Of a stretch of 64,000 nt of DNA, positions 15,272 through 23,340 are shown one piece after another; position 1 is the stretch's first letter, and each line of letters starts with the position of its first letter. The notes beneath the pieces are model-generated. The model searched no databases. It was not told where the DNA came from and was given only the letters and a program-made list of their open reading frames with translations. Position numbers and translations under genes: made by a program. This stretch comes from Candidatus Methanoperedens sp. (GTDB lineage: Archaea; Halobacteriota; Methanosarcinia; Methanosarcinales; Methanoperedenaceae): NCBI GenBank assembly GCA_026552975.1, contig JAPMTR010000068.1:1-64000 (forward strand), written 5' to 3'.

Positions 15272-17277
15272 GTGATAATAAGGGTGTTGAGAAACCTGTT
15301 GAATCAAAATTAGATCAGGAAGAAAAACGGGTCGGTGTGTTCGTATGCGAATGCGGCGTGAATATAGGAGGCGTCGTAAATACAAGAGCTGTAGCTGATT
15401 ATATTGGTTCGCTCCATGGTGTTAAAGTTACCTCGGTGAACAAGTTCACATGCTCGGACTCAGGCCAGGCCGATATCCAGGCAAAGATTAAAGAACACAA
15501 ACTCAACCGCGTTGTCGTTGCTGCATGTTCTCCAAAGACCCATGAACCCACATTCCGTGCCTGTATAGAAGAGATGGGTTTGAACCAGTATTTCCTTGAA
15601 TTTGTAAATATCAGGGATCACTGTTCATGGATCCACATGTGGGAGAAGGATAAAGCCACCGAGAAAGCAAAAGACCTTGTCAGAATGGGCGTTGAGAGAT
15701 CAAAACTGCTTGAACCTCTCCAGGCAAGTGAAGTTCCGGTGAATGATACAGCTCTTGTCATCGGTGCGGGTGTTGCCGGCATGCAGTCAGCACTTGACCT
15801 TGCAGATATGGGCTTCCAGGTTTATCTTGTAGAGAAGGAGCCTTCAATTGGCGGAAGGATGGCACGCTTTGATAAAGTGTTCCCGACAAACGACTGCTCG
15901 ATATGCATCCTTGGGCCAAAAATGGTGGAAGTGGCTCGAAATAAGAATATCAAGATAATGAGCTATTCAGAAGTGATAGCTGTGGATGGGTATGTGGGCA
16001 ATTTCAATGTGAAGGTCGAACATAAATCCAGATACCTTGATGTTGTTAAATGCACGGGATGCGCCAAGTGCAGTGAGGTCTGTCCTGTGGAAGTGCCATA
16101 CGATTTCAATGAAGGCCTGGGTACACGAAAGGCAATATATGTGCCCTTCCCACAGGCTGTGCCGCTTCGTGCTGTTCTTGATAAGGATAACTGCATTAAC
16201 TGCAAAGCATGTGCAAAAGCGTGTGCAAGCGGGGCAATTAATTATGATATGCAGACAAGTTATACCGATCTTAATGTTGGTATCATTATAGTATCAGTGG
16301 GTTTTAATACCTATGATCCTGAACCACGACACGATTATGGATACGGGTTATATGATAATATTATTACTGCCATGGAATTTGAGCGGCTTCTCAATGCAGC
16401 AGGCCCTACAGGCGGCCATGTTGTCCGTCCATCTGACTGCAAAGAACCATTACGGGTTGGATTTGTTAATTGTGTAGGATCACGCGATAAAAATACCAAT
16501 ATCTATTGCTCTGGCGTCTGCTGCATGGTCACGATAAAGAATGCACAGCTTCTAAAGGAAAAGCGCCCTGAGACCGATCAGACGATAATGTATATCGATA
16601 TCAGGACGCCATTTCGGGCTTATGAAGAATCATACAACAGGTCGCGAGATCTTGGTGTTAAGTTCCTTCGTGGAAGACCTGTCGAAGTCAAAGAAGACCC
16701 GGTTACCAAGAATATCAAAGTAAGGGTTGAGGATACGCTTGCAGGGGAAATGCGAAATCTTGAATTCGATCTCCTGGTGCTTGCTACTGGTATCGTTCCA
16801 AATGAAGGGATAGGCAAGATACAGCAATTATTGAAATTATCCAAAGCTGCGGATGGACTGCTCATGGAAGCGCATCCAAAGCTCAAGCCTGTTGATACAA
16901 CGATTGATGGTGTGTTCCTGGCAGGTGTCGCTTCAGGTCCAAAGGATATTCCCTATGCAGTATCCCAGGGCAGCGCATGCGCAGGACGTGCCACAATTCT
17001 TCTTAAGAACAAGAAAGCAATAACAGAAGGCATCACAGCGGTTGTTGAACCTGAAGTTTGTGTGGGATGCCAGGTGTGCATACCCATGTGCCCGTTCCAG
17101 GCAATAAAGTTCGATGAGAAAGTAAATAAGGCAAATGTTGTAAAAGCATTGTGTAAAGGCTGTGGAACATGCGTTGCAGCCTGCCCGACAGGCGCGCTTG
17201 AGCAATGCCATTTTAAGAATAACCAGCTGCTTGCACAGATCAAAAATGTATTTAGATTTGAGGAGGTGGCAGCATGA
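15268..17277 (+). CDS. hdrA: HdrA, heterodisulfide reductase flavoprotein subunit
   Basis: A full-length 669-residue HdrA. In order: N-terminal iron-sulfur domain (GVFVCECGVNIGG near 24), FAD fold (VIGAGVAGMQSALDLADMG near 163), inserted ferredoxin (CTGCAKCSEVCPVE near 262; CINCKACAKACASG near 309), the SRD...CCMVTIKNA segment, and a C-terminal two-cluster ferredoxin (CVGCQVCIPMCPFQ near 598; CKGCGTCVAACPTG near 630). It differs from the upstream double HdrA in having every domain. It sits between two mvhD genes with four-base overlaps, which suggests that each HdrA has its own MvhD. The expected role is flavin-based electron bifurcation or confurcation. Confidence 0.95.
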   Translation: MSDNKGVEKPVESKLDQEEKRVGVFVCECGVNIGGVVNTRAVADYIGSLHGVKVTSVNKFTCSDSGQADIQAKIKEHKLNRVVVAACSPKTHEPTFRACIEEMGLNQYFLEFVNIRDHCSWIHMWEKDKATEKAKDLVRMGVERSKLLEPLQASEVPVNDTALVIGAGVAGMQSALDLADMGFQVYLVEKEPSIGGRMARFDKVFPTNDCSICILGPKMVEVARNKNIKIMSYSEVIAVDGYVGNFNVKVEHKSRYLDVVKCTGCAKCSEVCPVEVPYDFNEGLGTRKAIYVPFPQAVPLRAVLDKDNCINCKACAKACASGAINYDMQTSYTDLNVGIIIVSVGFNTYDPEPRHDYGYGLYDNIITAMEFERLLNAAGPTGGHVVRPSDCKEPLRVGFVNCVGSRDKNTNIYCSGVCCMVTIKNAQLLKEKRPETDQTIMYIDIRTPFRAYEESYNRSRDLGVKFLRGRPVEVKEDPVTKNIKVRVEDTLAGEMRNLEFDLLVLATGIVPNEGIGKIQQLLKLSKAADGLLMEAHPKLKPVDTTIDGVFLAGVASGPKDIPYAVSQGSACAGRATILLKNKKAITEGITAVVEPEVCVGCQVCIPMCPFQAIKFDEKVNKANVVKALCKGCGTCVAACPTGALEQCHFKNNQLLAQIKNVFRFEEVAA

Positions 17278-17732
17278 GTGCAGAAGCATTAGCCACTTCA
17301 GCTACACAAACGAACGCCTGGGAACCCAAGATCATAGCGTTTTGCTGCAACTGGTGCTCATATGGAGGTGCTGATAGCGCAGGCATGGGACGATTCCAGC
17401 AGCCAGCATCAGCAAGGATCATACGTGTGATGTGCTCTGGAAGAATAGATCCTCTGCATGTGTTCAATGCTTTCCTTGAAGGCGCAGATGCTGTTCTTGT
17501 CACAGGATGTCATATCGGTGACTGCCATTATGTTAATGGGAATGATAAGACAAAAATAAAATACAAGTATCTTGAAAACGTGGTTCATGAACTCGGTATT
17601 GAAAAAGAGAGACTTCAACTAAACTGGATTTCGGCAAGCGAAGGCGAAAAATTTGCCAATTTCATACGCGATGTCACCGCGCAGATAAAGAAACTCGGTC
17701 CAAGTCCATTAAAACCTGAGGGGGTGGCTTAA
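17274..17732 (+). CDS. mvhD: MvhD-like [2Fe-2S] protein, second copy
   Basis: A 152-residue MvhD with the same cysteine pattern as the first copy (FCCNWCSYGGADSAG, VMCSGRIDP, TGCHIGDCHYVNGN) but without its repeat-encoded tail. The NWISASEGEKFANFI segment near the C-terminus is conserved between the two. It overlaps hdrA by four bases and is followed immediately by the FrhB-like gene. It probably docks the FrhB/FdhA-like input module onto HdrA. Confidence 0.92.
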   Translation: MSAEALATSATQTNAWEPKIIAFCCNWCSYGGADSAGMGRFQQPASARIIRVMCSGRIDPLHVFNAFLEGADAVLVTGCHIGDCHYVNGNDKTKIKYKYLENVVHELGIEKERLQLNWISASEGEKFANFIRDVTAQIKKLGPSPLKPEGVA

Positions 17733-18887
17733 ATGCAAAAAGGTGAAATGTATGTTGGATGGTCAACTAAAGAAGAAGTAAGAAAGCGCGGAGGTTCTGG
17801 AGGTCTTGTGACTTCCATGCTGGCAGCAGCGCTTGAAAAGAAGCTTGTGGATGCTGTTGTCGTGCTTAAGAAAATAAACGAGTTTGAAGCGGTCCCAATA
17901 ATTACTTCTGATGTGAATGAAGTCCTTAACTCAGCAGGTTCATTACATTCTGTTCCCAGCCACTTTGCAAAGCTGATCGCGAACCGAAACCTCAAAGTCG
18001 CCCTTCCCGCAAAGGGTTGTGACGTGCGCGGGATAATCGAACAGGGAAAACGTAATGCAATAAATCTTGATAATACCTTCATCGTTGGATTGAACTGCGG
18101 CGGATCGATGCATCCTGTGGTCACGCGAGAGATGCTTGAAGTGATGTATAAGATCAAGCCCGAAGATGTCCATGGTGAAGAGATCGAGAAGGGTAAGCTC
18201 ATCTTTGAGACAAAAGATGGGAAAGAGCATGCCATAACCATTGATGAACTTGAAGAGAAGGGGTTCGGAAGACGTGAAAGCTGCCGCTACTGTACGATAA
18301 AAGTGCCTAATAATTCGGATATTGCATGCGGCAACTGGGGCGTAACAGGTGACCTTGTGGGAAAAGCCACTTTCGTTGAGATAAACTCAGAGAAGGGCGC
18401 AAAACTTCTCCAGAATGCAATTGATGCCGGGTATGTACAGGTTCAAAAACCCGATGATAAAGGCATTGCAATGCGCGGCAAGATAAAAGGCGTAATGGAA
18501 GAACTCGGCAAGAAATGGAAAGGCAAGATTTTTGTCCCGATCGAAACTGGAAGGCTTGAATATTTCAGGAAGGAGCTTGAACATTGCATCGACTGCGGCG
18601 CATGCAAAACTGTTTGTCCTACATGTTCATGCGGGGATATTTCAAAGTGCACGCAGTACCATTCCAGGGGAGATGCCTATAAGATGTCTATGTATCATCT
18701 CGTTCGCTTCTTGCACCTGGCGGATGCATGTATCGGGTGCGGTCAGTGCAGCGATGTGTGCCCTGTGGATATTCCGCTCACGAGATTGTATAGAAGGTTT
18801 GCGAATCCGGTTCAGGAGCAGTTGAAATATGAACCAGGTATGGACATGCAAAAACCGCCGTATTTTGAGGTGAAGTTAAATGAGTGA
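17733..18887 (+). CDS. FrhB/FdhB-family protein with C-terminal two-cluster ferredoxin
   Basis: A 384-residue member of the F420-binding FrhB/FdhB family: RKRGGSGGLVTSMLAAALE, LPAKGCDVRGI, CGGSMHP and RRESCRYCTIKVPN with DIACGNWG. The family moves electrons between FAD and coenzyme F420 (or another carrier). A C-terminal extension has ferredoxin motifs (CIDCGACKTVCPTCSCGD; CIGCGQCSDVCPVDIP). It starts directly after mvhD and overlaps the next gene by eight bases. In this context it is the likely F420H2-facing or ferredoxin-facing entry to the HdrA subunits. Confidence 0.9.
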   Translation: MQKGEMYVGWSTKEEVRKRGGSGGLVTSMLAAALEKKLVDAVVVLKKINEFEAVPIITSDVNEVLNSAGSLHSVPSHFAKLIANRNLKVALPAKGCDVRGIIEQGKRNAINLDNTFIVGLNCGGSMHPVVTREMLEVMYKIKPEDVHGEEIEKGKLIFETKDGKEHAITIDELEEKGFGRRESCRYCTIKVPNNSDIACGNWGVTGDLVGKATFVEINSEKGAKLLQNAIDAGYVQVQKPDDKGIAMRGKIKGVMEELGKKWKGKIFVPIETGRLEYFRKELEHCIDCGACKTVCPTCSCGDISKCTQYHSRGDAYKMSMYHLVRFLHLADACIGCGQCSDVCPVDIPLTRLYRRFANPVQEQLKYEPGMDMQKPPYFEVKLNE

Positions 18888-19389
18888 AGATTCTAGTTTT
18901 AATAAGAAAAAACCGCAGATGAACGCAGATGAACGCAGATGCGGGGTTGATTTATGTGGTTCGTCAGGAAAAGGGACGCTGGTAAATGAGAAAATAGAGG
19001 TATTGGAAAACTCATCAGGCTTAACTCCCCTGGGTTTTGGCGGCAATTCTCGAAAAGTGAAGATGAACATAGATTCTGTAGATGTTGGCTCTTCTACCAC
19101 AGAGTGCGCAGAGCACACAGAGTTACTTAATGATTCATCCGGATTATCGCCGTTGCGTCTTTCAGTAGAGACCTACAATATAAATAAAAAAAATCTTATG
19201 ATAGGGGATTTCTCTGTTTCATTGGGAAAAGGGATTATGGAAAAAGAGAAAATCGAAACCATGAGACATTCTACAGGATTAACTCCTTTGAATTTTGATA
19301 GTGAAGTACCGATAAAGGCGTCTGGAGTCACTCCCCCGAAGGGTATACGTGTACGAGGGGCAAATTATGTGGCTAGGGAGATTGATTAG
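18880..19389 (+). CDS. Novel SGLTPL-repeat protein in the Hdr operon
   Basis: I recognise no family. The 169-residue product is polar and probably largely disordered, and repeats a short motif: NSSGLTPLGF (about 46-55), DSSGLSPLRL (about 86-95) and HSTGLTPLNF (about 130-139), each preceded by an acidic KIE/TEL-type stretch, plus a weaker ASGVTPPKG near the C-terminus. Its N-terminus contains PQMNADERR from a dispersed DNA repeat. Translation is credible: its ATG overlaps the frhB stop, and its stop is one base before the next ATG. A tether or docking role for the flavoprotein subunits is only a guess. Confidence 0.6.
   Translation: MSEDSSFNKKKPQMNADERRCGVDLCGSSGKGTLVNEKIEVLENSSGLTPLGFGGNSRKVKMNIDSVDVGSSTTECAEHTELLNDSSGLSPLRLSVETYNINKKNLMIGDFSVSLGKGIMEKEKIETMRHSTGLTPLNFDSEVPIKASGVTPPKGIRVRGANYVAREID
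18914..18940. repeat. Short dispersed repeat, second copy
   Basis: Three tandem CGCAGATGAA-type units matching 15189-15215. A related repeat-like stretch, CACAGAGTGCGCAGAGCACA and onward, lies at about 19097-19121 in the same gene. Confidence 0.75.
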
Positions 19390-19390
19390 A

Positions 19391-20803
19391 ATGACAGATA
19401 ATGTTTATTCAACTATCTGTCCGGGCTGTAATTTTGGTTGTGGCCTCTATATACGCGAGAATGGCGCCCTGGAAGTTGATTTCAGGAAATCATCACCTGC
19501 CAATGCTGGAAAGCTGTGCAGGTTCGGGATGAGTCTGCCTAAAATCTTTGCACCTATCAGGCCGATGGTAGATGGCAAAGAGACTACTCTGGAAGAGGCA
19601 GCAAAAGAAGCTGCAAAAAGAATATCGGCAAGCAAGGGTTCGGTTGGATTCCTGTCATTGGGAAATACTACATCCGAAGAGCTTCTTGCAATCCAGAAGA
19701 TCGCAGAATCATCCTTATACACCGGCATGGTTGCCGGACTCCCTGAGGATACATATCAAACATTAAATATCGGGATACCCTATAGCGAGATAGAAGCCGC
19801 AAAACATATCGTTCTTTTTATGGACCCTTATGAGCAGTATCCATTGATAGTGCGCCGTTTGCTTTTTGCAAAGAATAAAGGAGCAAAAATAAGCGCTGTT
19901 TGGTGGAAAGATTTGCCTCTTGCTGATGAAAATATAAGACCTTTGGATGTTTCAAAGCTTGCACTTTCTAAGGATTCTCTTATTATTGCAGATTACAACC
20001 CGCTTTCTGATACTGAACAGGTAAAGAGCGTCCTGGCGCTGGCCAAGAACGCAGGCGCACGGATTACATTCCTGAAGCCTTTTGCTAATTCAACAGGCGC
20101 GTATCTAATGGCAAAAGGGATAAAACAAAAATCCATATCACAGCTTGTTGAAGATATCAATAATGGAGCTATAAAGACACTATTCTGCCTTGAATCAGAT
20201 CCATCAGCGCTATTCCCGTCTGAAACACTTGCAAAGCTCTCGAACTTGATAATCCAGGCAGGCCAACAGCCATCGTCTAAAGCAAATATTGTGATAGCAA
20301 ATGAACCGCTTTATAAGAAGAAAGGGACACTTATCAACAACGAGGGAAGAGCGCAATCACTTGGCTGCGCCGGAACTGACGGGCTTGATGCACTTGGTAT
20401 CATTGCAGGCGCAAAGTTTGATTTTGATACTTTGAATGAATCTGTGAAAAAAGCAATTGGAATAACCACAGTTGACGAATTCACTATACCGAAATATGAT
20501 CGGCCAGCTTATGGCGCTATACAGGCTTCGATAAAGTCACTGGATACAAAGACTGCGCTTGTGAGCGTTTATAATCCTTTCATGTGGTCAGGACTCGCTG
20601 ATGATAATGATTTTGTTGAACTTAACCAGAGATCGGTACAGGCACTAAAACTCATGAAAGGAGCAACAGTAAAAATAAGTTCAAATGGAAGCGCCATAGA
20701 AAAGAAGTTCAGGGTGGCGCCTGTGCAGGATAATATTTTACTTGCCGGGAAAAGATTCGGTATAGAGAAAGGAATTATTACTCCTGTTGAATTATCGAGG
20801 TGA
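19391..20803 (+). CDS. Shortened FdhA/NuoG-like molybdopterin-family protein
   Basis: A 470-residue member of the molybdopterin oxidoreductase superfamily, against roughly 680-700 for F420-linked FdhA. The N-terminal [4Fe-4S] site is present (CPGCNFGCG near 10-18, then GKLCRFG), and the C-terminal half has the EPLYKKKGTLINNEGRAQ signature. The segment that in FdhA carries the catalytic Cys/Sec (followed by HxxR-type residues) has no equivalent: after TSEELLAIQKIAESS the chain goes directly to a carrier-like Rossmann region. I infer a structural or electron-relay subunit, as in NuoG, rather than an active formate dehydrogenase. The start at 19391 is one base after the previous stop. Confidence 0.75.
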   Translation: MTDNVYSTICPGCNFGCGLYIRENGALEVDFRKSSPANAGKLCRFGMSLPKIFAPIRPMVDGKETTLEEAAKEAAKRISASKGSVGFLSLGNTTSEELLAIQKIAESSLYTGMVAGLPEDTYQTLNIGIPYSEIEAAKHIVLFMDPYEQYPLIVRRLLFAKNKGAKISAVWWKDLPLADENIRPLDVSKLALSKDSLIIADYNPLSDTEQVKSVLALAKNAGARITFLKPFANSTGAYLMAKGIKQKSISQLVEDINNGAIKTLFCLESDPSALFPSETLAKLSNLIIQAGQQPSSKANIVIANEPLYKKKGTLINNEGRAQSLGCAGTDGLDALGIIAGAKFDFDTLNESVKKAIGITTVDEFTIPKYDRPAYGAIQASIKSLDTKTALVSVYNPFMWSGLADDNDFVELNQRSVQALKLMKGATVKISSNGSAIEKKFRVAPVQDNILLAGKRFGIEKGIITPVELSR

Positions 20804-20808
20804 TTGGA

Positions 20809-21246
20809 ATGGCAGACGAAGTAAAGAAATCGGTAAAACCAAAAATGCCTGATGAAAAAGCAGCAAAGGAAGCTGCAAATGCGACTTTGCTCGCTTTAGC
20901 AAAGACAGATGCCCAGAAAGCGGCAGCGGTAAAAGCTCCCTCTGCGGTAGAAGTAAGGACGCCTGCGGCAGTGGCAGTTAAGACGCCATCCGGGGCAGCG
21001 GTCAAGGTCGAAGAAAGACCTGTTATTGCAGTGCCAAAAGTTGAATCGAAGAAGGAAGCAGATCCGAACAAGGAATTCGTTGACGGCATCATGAGTGAGA
21101 TGGCGCTAAAAGGCGCTTCGAAGAAGAGGCTAATCAAGATGCTGGCAGAGAAGTTCCATTTTGATAAACAGAAGGTCATGTTCAGGCTCAAGAGGGCGCT
21201 GATCACGGAGAGGTACGCGGCGGCACATGCGGAAGCTGGGCATTGA
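20809..21246 (+). CDS. Ala/Lys-rich small protein at the end of the Hdr operon
   Basis: A 145-residue protein without a recognised family. The first 80 residues are Ala/Lys/Pro/Val-rich with repeated VKAPSAVEVRTPAAVAVKTP, like a flexible linker. The last 60 (FVDGIMSEMALKGASKKRLI to LKRALITERYAAAH) predict compact helices that could be a small binding domain. The ATG at 20809 follows GAGGTGAT; an in-frame GTG at 20800 overlaps the previous stop and is less likely. Its 3' end overlaps the convergent methyltransferase by 44 bases. Confidence 0.65.
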   Translation: MADEVKKSVKPKMPDEKAAKEAANATLLALAKTDAQKAAAVKAPSAVEVRTPAAVAVKTPSGAAVKVEERPVIAVPKVESKKEADPNKEFVDGIMSEMALKGASKKRLIKMLAEKFHFDKQKVMFRLKRALITERYAAAHAEAGH

Positions 21247-22202
21247 AAGCCGTGATAAGCTGTTTATCCTTGTCAGAAAGGTCCAGAACTTCAATATTAC
21301 TAAAACCTGCGTCTGTTAGCCACTTTCTGTATTGTTCCTCAGTCCAGGTGCCACCGCTTTCTGTATTTGCAAGCATGTTCACAGCGAACATTTCTGCATA
21401 TGGGCTTCTTTCACGAACGAAATCTTCGATGGCTACCAATCCCCCTTTATTCAGCAGTCTCCCGACCCGCATCAAGAGATCCCTGTTCACATTCTCAGAA
21501 TATATGTGGGTTATATTCCCCATGAACACGATATCGAACCTTTCTTCTAACTCATCCACTAACTCATCCTGGGTGAAATCGCCTTTCTTAAGGGTGAGGT
21601 TCCTGATATCAGCTAGTTTGAATTGATTGCTGACATAATCTATGGTCTCAGGTGTGTCCAAAAGTACTGCTTTTAATCCACTGTTGACAAAGACCAATGA
21701 GTATTTCCCAGGTCCTCCACCCAGGTCGAGTACTGTTCTTGCATCATTTTTTTTTGTCAAGACAATTACTTACTATTTCTTTTACGTCTTCTTCTGGTAC
21801 GCAAGCCATTGCATTCATGAATACTGATGTATTATCGAGTTTTCTTCTTCCGGTTTTTTCTCCTTTTATTATTTGTGGAAGCTCAAGCCAGGCATTAAAT
21901 TTATTCAAGGTATGTGGAAGGTAGCCACCTACATAATCCTTGCTTCCCTCTATGAAGAGGGGACGCGCCAGGTCGGAGATAACATAACTGTCTTTTTCCT
22001 TTTCCACATATCCAATTGCACACAACGCTTCAAGCACGATATACAGAGCGCGCTCATCAGCTGCCAGTTCCCGCGCCAATGAAGAAATATCCTTTTTATT
22101 GGTTAGAGATAAAAAAAGTCCTATTTTCACTGCTGACCCAAGAAGTATGATCTTATTTGCATCTTCGATCGCCTTGTCAAAATCAAGTTCTTCGTAGTTC
22201 AT
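21203..22202 (-). pseudogene. Frameshifted SAM-dependent O-methyltransferase (dimerisation plus catalytic domain)
   Basis: Two overlapping minus-strand frames make one protein. Residues from 22202 form a winged-helix dimerisation domain (KIILLGSAVKIGLFLSL, ELAADERALYIVLEALCAIG). Those ending at 21203 form the SAM-binding domain (ARTVLDLGGGPGKYSLVF, DIVFMGNITHIY). They meet at a run of nine A (plus-strand T, 21747-21755). With eight, the reading runs CLDKKNDARTVLDLGG without a break; with nine it stops after CLDKKK. The change may be real, phase-variable, or a homopolymer sequencing error. The restored product is about 330 residues, normal for the hydroxyneurosporene-type methyltransferase family. 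Confidence 0.85.
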
Positions 22203-22209
22203 CCTGAAT

Positions 22210-22536
22210 CTATCCTTTTGAATCCCTGCTTGAAAAAGGAGTCAAAATCTGCTTTACAATCCCGAAATAGTCTTCTTTTAGAGTATAAATATTATGTTCA
22301 TAAGTCAAATTGAATCGCAATATGCCAAGTCTGCTATGCATCTGTCCTACCATGGATGAGACTGCCCTATAATTAACAGTAAAACCCTGCTTTATGAGGT
22401 AATCATAAATCTCCACGGTATTACAGCTTTTTGCCTCAGCAAATAATCTCAGAAGAGATGTTCTGATCCCTTTCTTATCTTTGAGGATAAAATTTTTCAG
22501 CCGGTTTTTGACTCCATCATCTATTTTCTTCATCAA
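22210..22536 (-). CDS. DUF2551-like archaeal protein
   Basis: A 108-residue protein with a winged-helix look: KDKKGIRTSLLRLFAEAKSC, TVEIYDYLIKQGFTVNYRAV, then VGQMHSRLGILRFNL and a short YTLKE strand. I believe this is the archaeal DUF2551 family, of unknown function and probably DNA-binding, but this is from memory. It lies seven bases upstream of the methyltransferase on the same strand and may regulate it. The region 22537-22824 upstream holds only promoter-like AT-rich sequence. Confidence 0.6.
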   Translation of the reverse strand: MMKKIDDGVKNRLKNFILKDKKGIRTSLLRLFAEAKSCNTVEIYDYLIKQGFTVNYRAVSSMVGQMHSRLGILRFNLTYEHNIYTLKEDYFGIVKQILTPFSSRDSKG

Positions 22537-22824
22537 ATCACCTTTTCGACATACCTTAATTGGGTAAAAAACTACTAATTGGATAGAGGAGCTGAGAATA
22601 TCGTATAAATTTGATGCTCCCTATTGAACAGTAATTTAACTTTATGATTTTAAATGGCTTTACCAGTATTATACCCAAATCTTAGGGTAATGTTTGGGAA
22701 AAATAATTTATATCAAATTACATTACATAGGAATAGTGGTATTAAAGGCAGGTGGAGTGGGTTATAACTTTTGGAGCTAATTTGGGTAAAAGAGATTTAA
22801 TAACAAGAGCATAATGATTTACTT

Positions 22825-23331
22825 ATGGAACTTAAAGAAATTATCAAACAAATTTCAAATGTAAGTAAGATTGAGATAAAAAGAGTCGCGCCAAAGGAAT
22901 GCGAGGAAATCAAAAGCCTTATCTTAAAATCAACACCTGATGACCTGTATGAAAAAATGGTAGTTGGTTACCTTACATCGATATGTGCTGAATGCATGTA
23001 TCCTGATACTTTTCACCTCGACCGAAATGAACTTGATTATATAGGTTTTGAACTTGAAAAAGGTACTATAGAAACAGAAATAGCGGGGAAAATGCTTGGT
23101 TCATGTATGAAAGGTGGATCGATCAAAGTTAATAAAGCAGGAGATGAAACTGGAAGCTCCATGAACGGGGGGGAAATAATCGCAGATGAGATAATCGGTA
23201 TTGGTAATACGTTAAAAGGAAAAATAATTACCGGTAAAGCAGGCAAAATCTCAAAGAACCAGGGGGCAGAGATAATAATAAATGGCATCAAATATAAAAT
23301 AAGTCTACTTGACAGATTAATGGGAAGGTAG
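22825..23331 (+). CDS. Hypothetical protein with GXGXG-like beta-helix C-terminus
   Basis: A 168-residue protein. The C-terminal half has short glycine-punctuated repeats (KMLGSCMKGGSIKVNKAGDE, GSSMNGGEIIADEIIGIGN, LKGKIITGKAGKI) typical of the right-handed beta-helix GXGXG fold found in FwdC/FmdC and glutamate synthase. It lacks their length and context, so I call only the fold. The N-terminal half contains CAECMYP. A TATA-like TTTATATC (22709-22716) lies upstream. Convergent with the TPR gene, with nine bases between them. Confidence 0.55.
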   Translation: MELKEIIKQISNVSKIEIKRVAPKECEEIKSLILKSTPDDLYEKMVVGYLTSICAECMYPDTFHLDRNELDYIGFELEKGTIETEIAGKMLGSCMKGGSIKVNKAGDETGSSMNGGEIIADEIIGIGNTLKGKIITGKAGKISKNQGAEIIINGIKYKISLLDRLMGR

Positions 23332-23340
23332 CAGGAAGCT

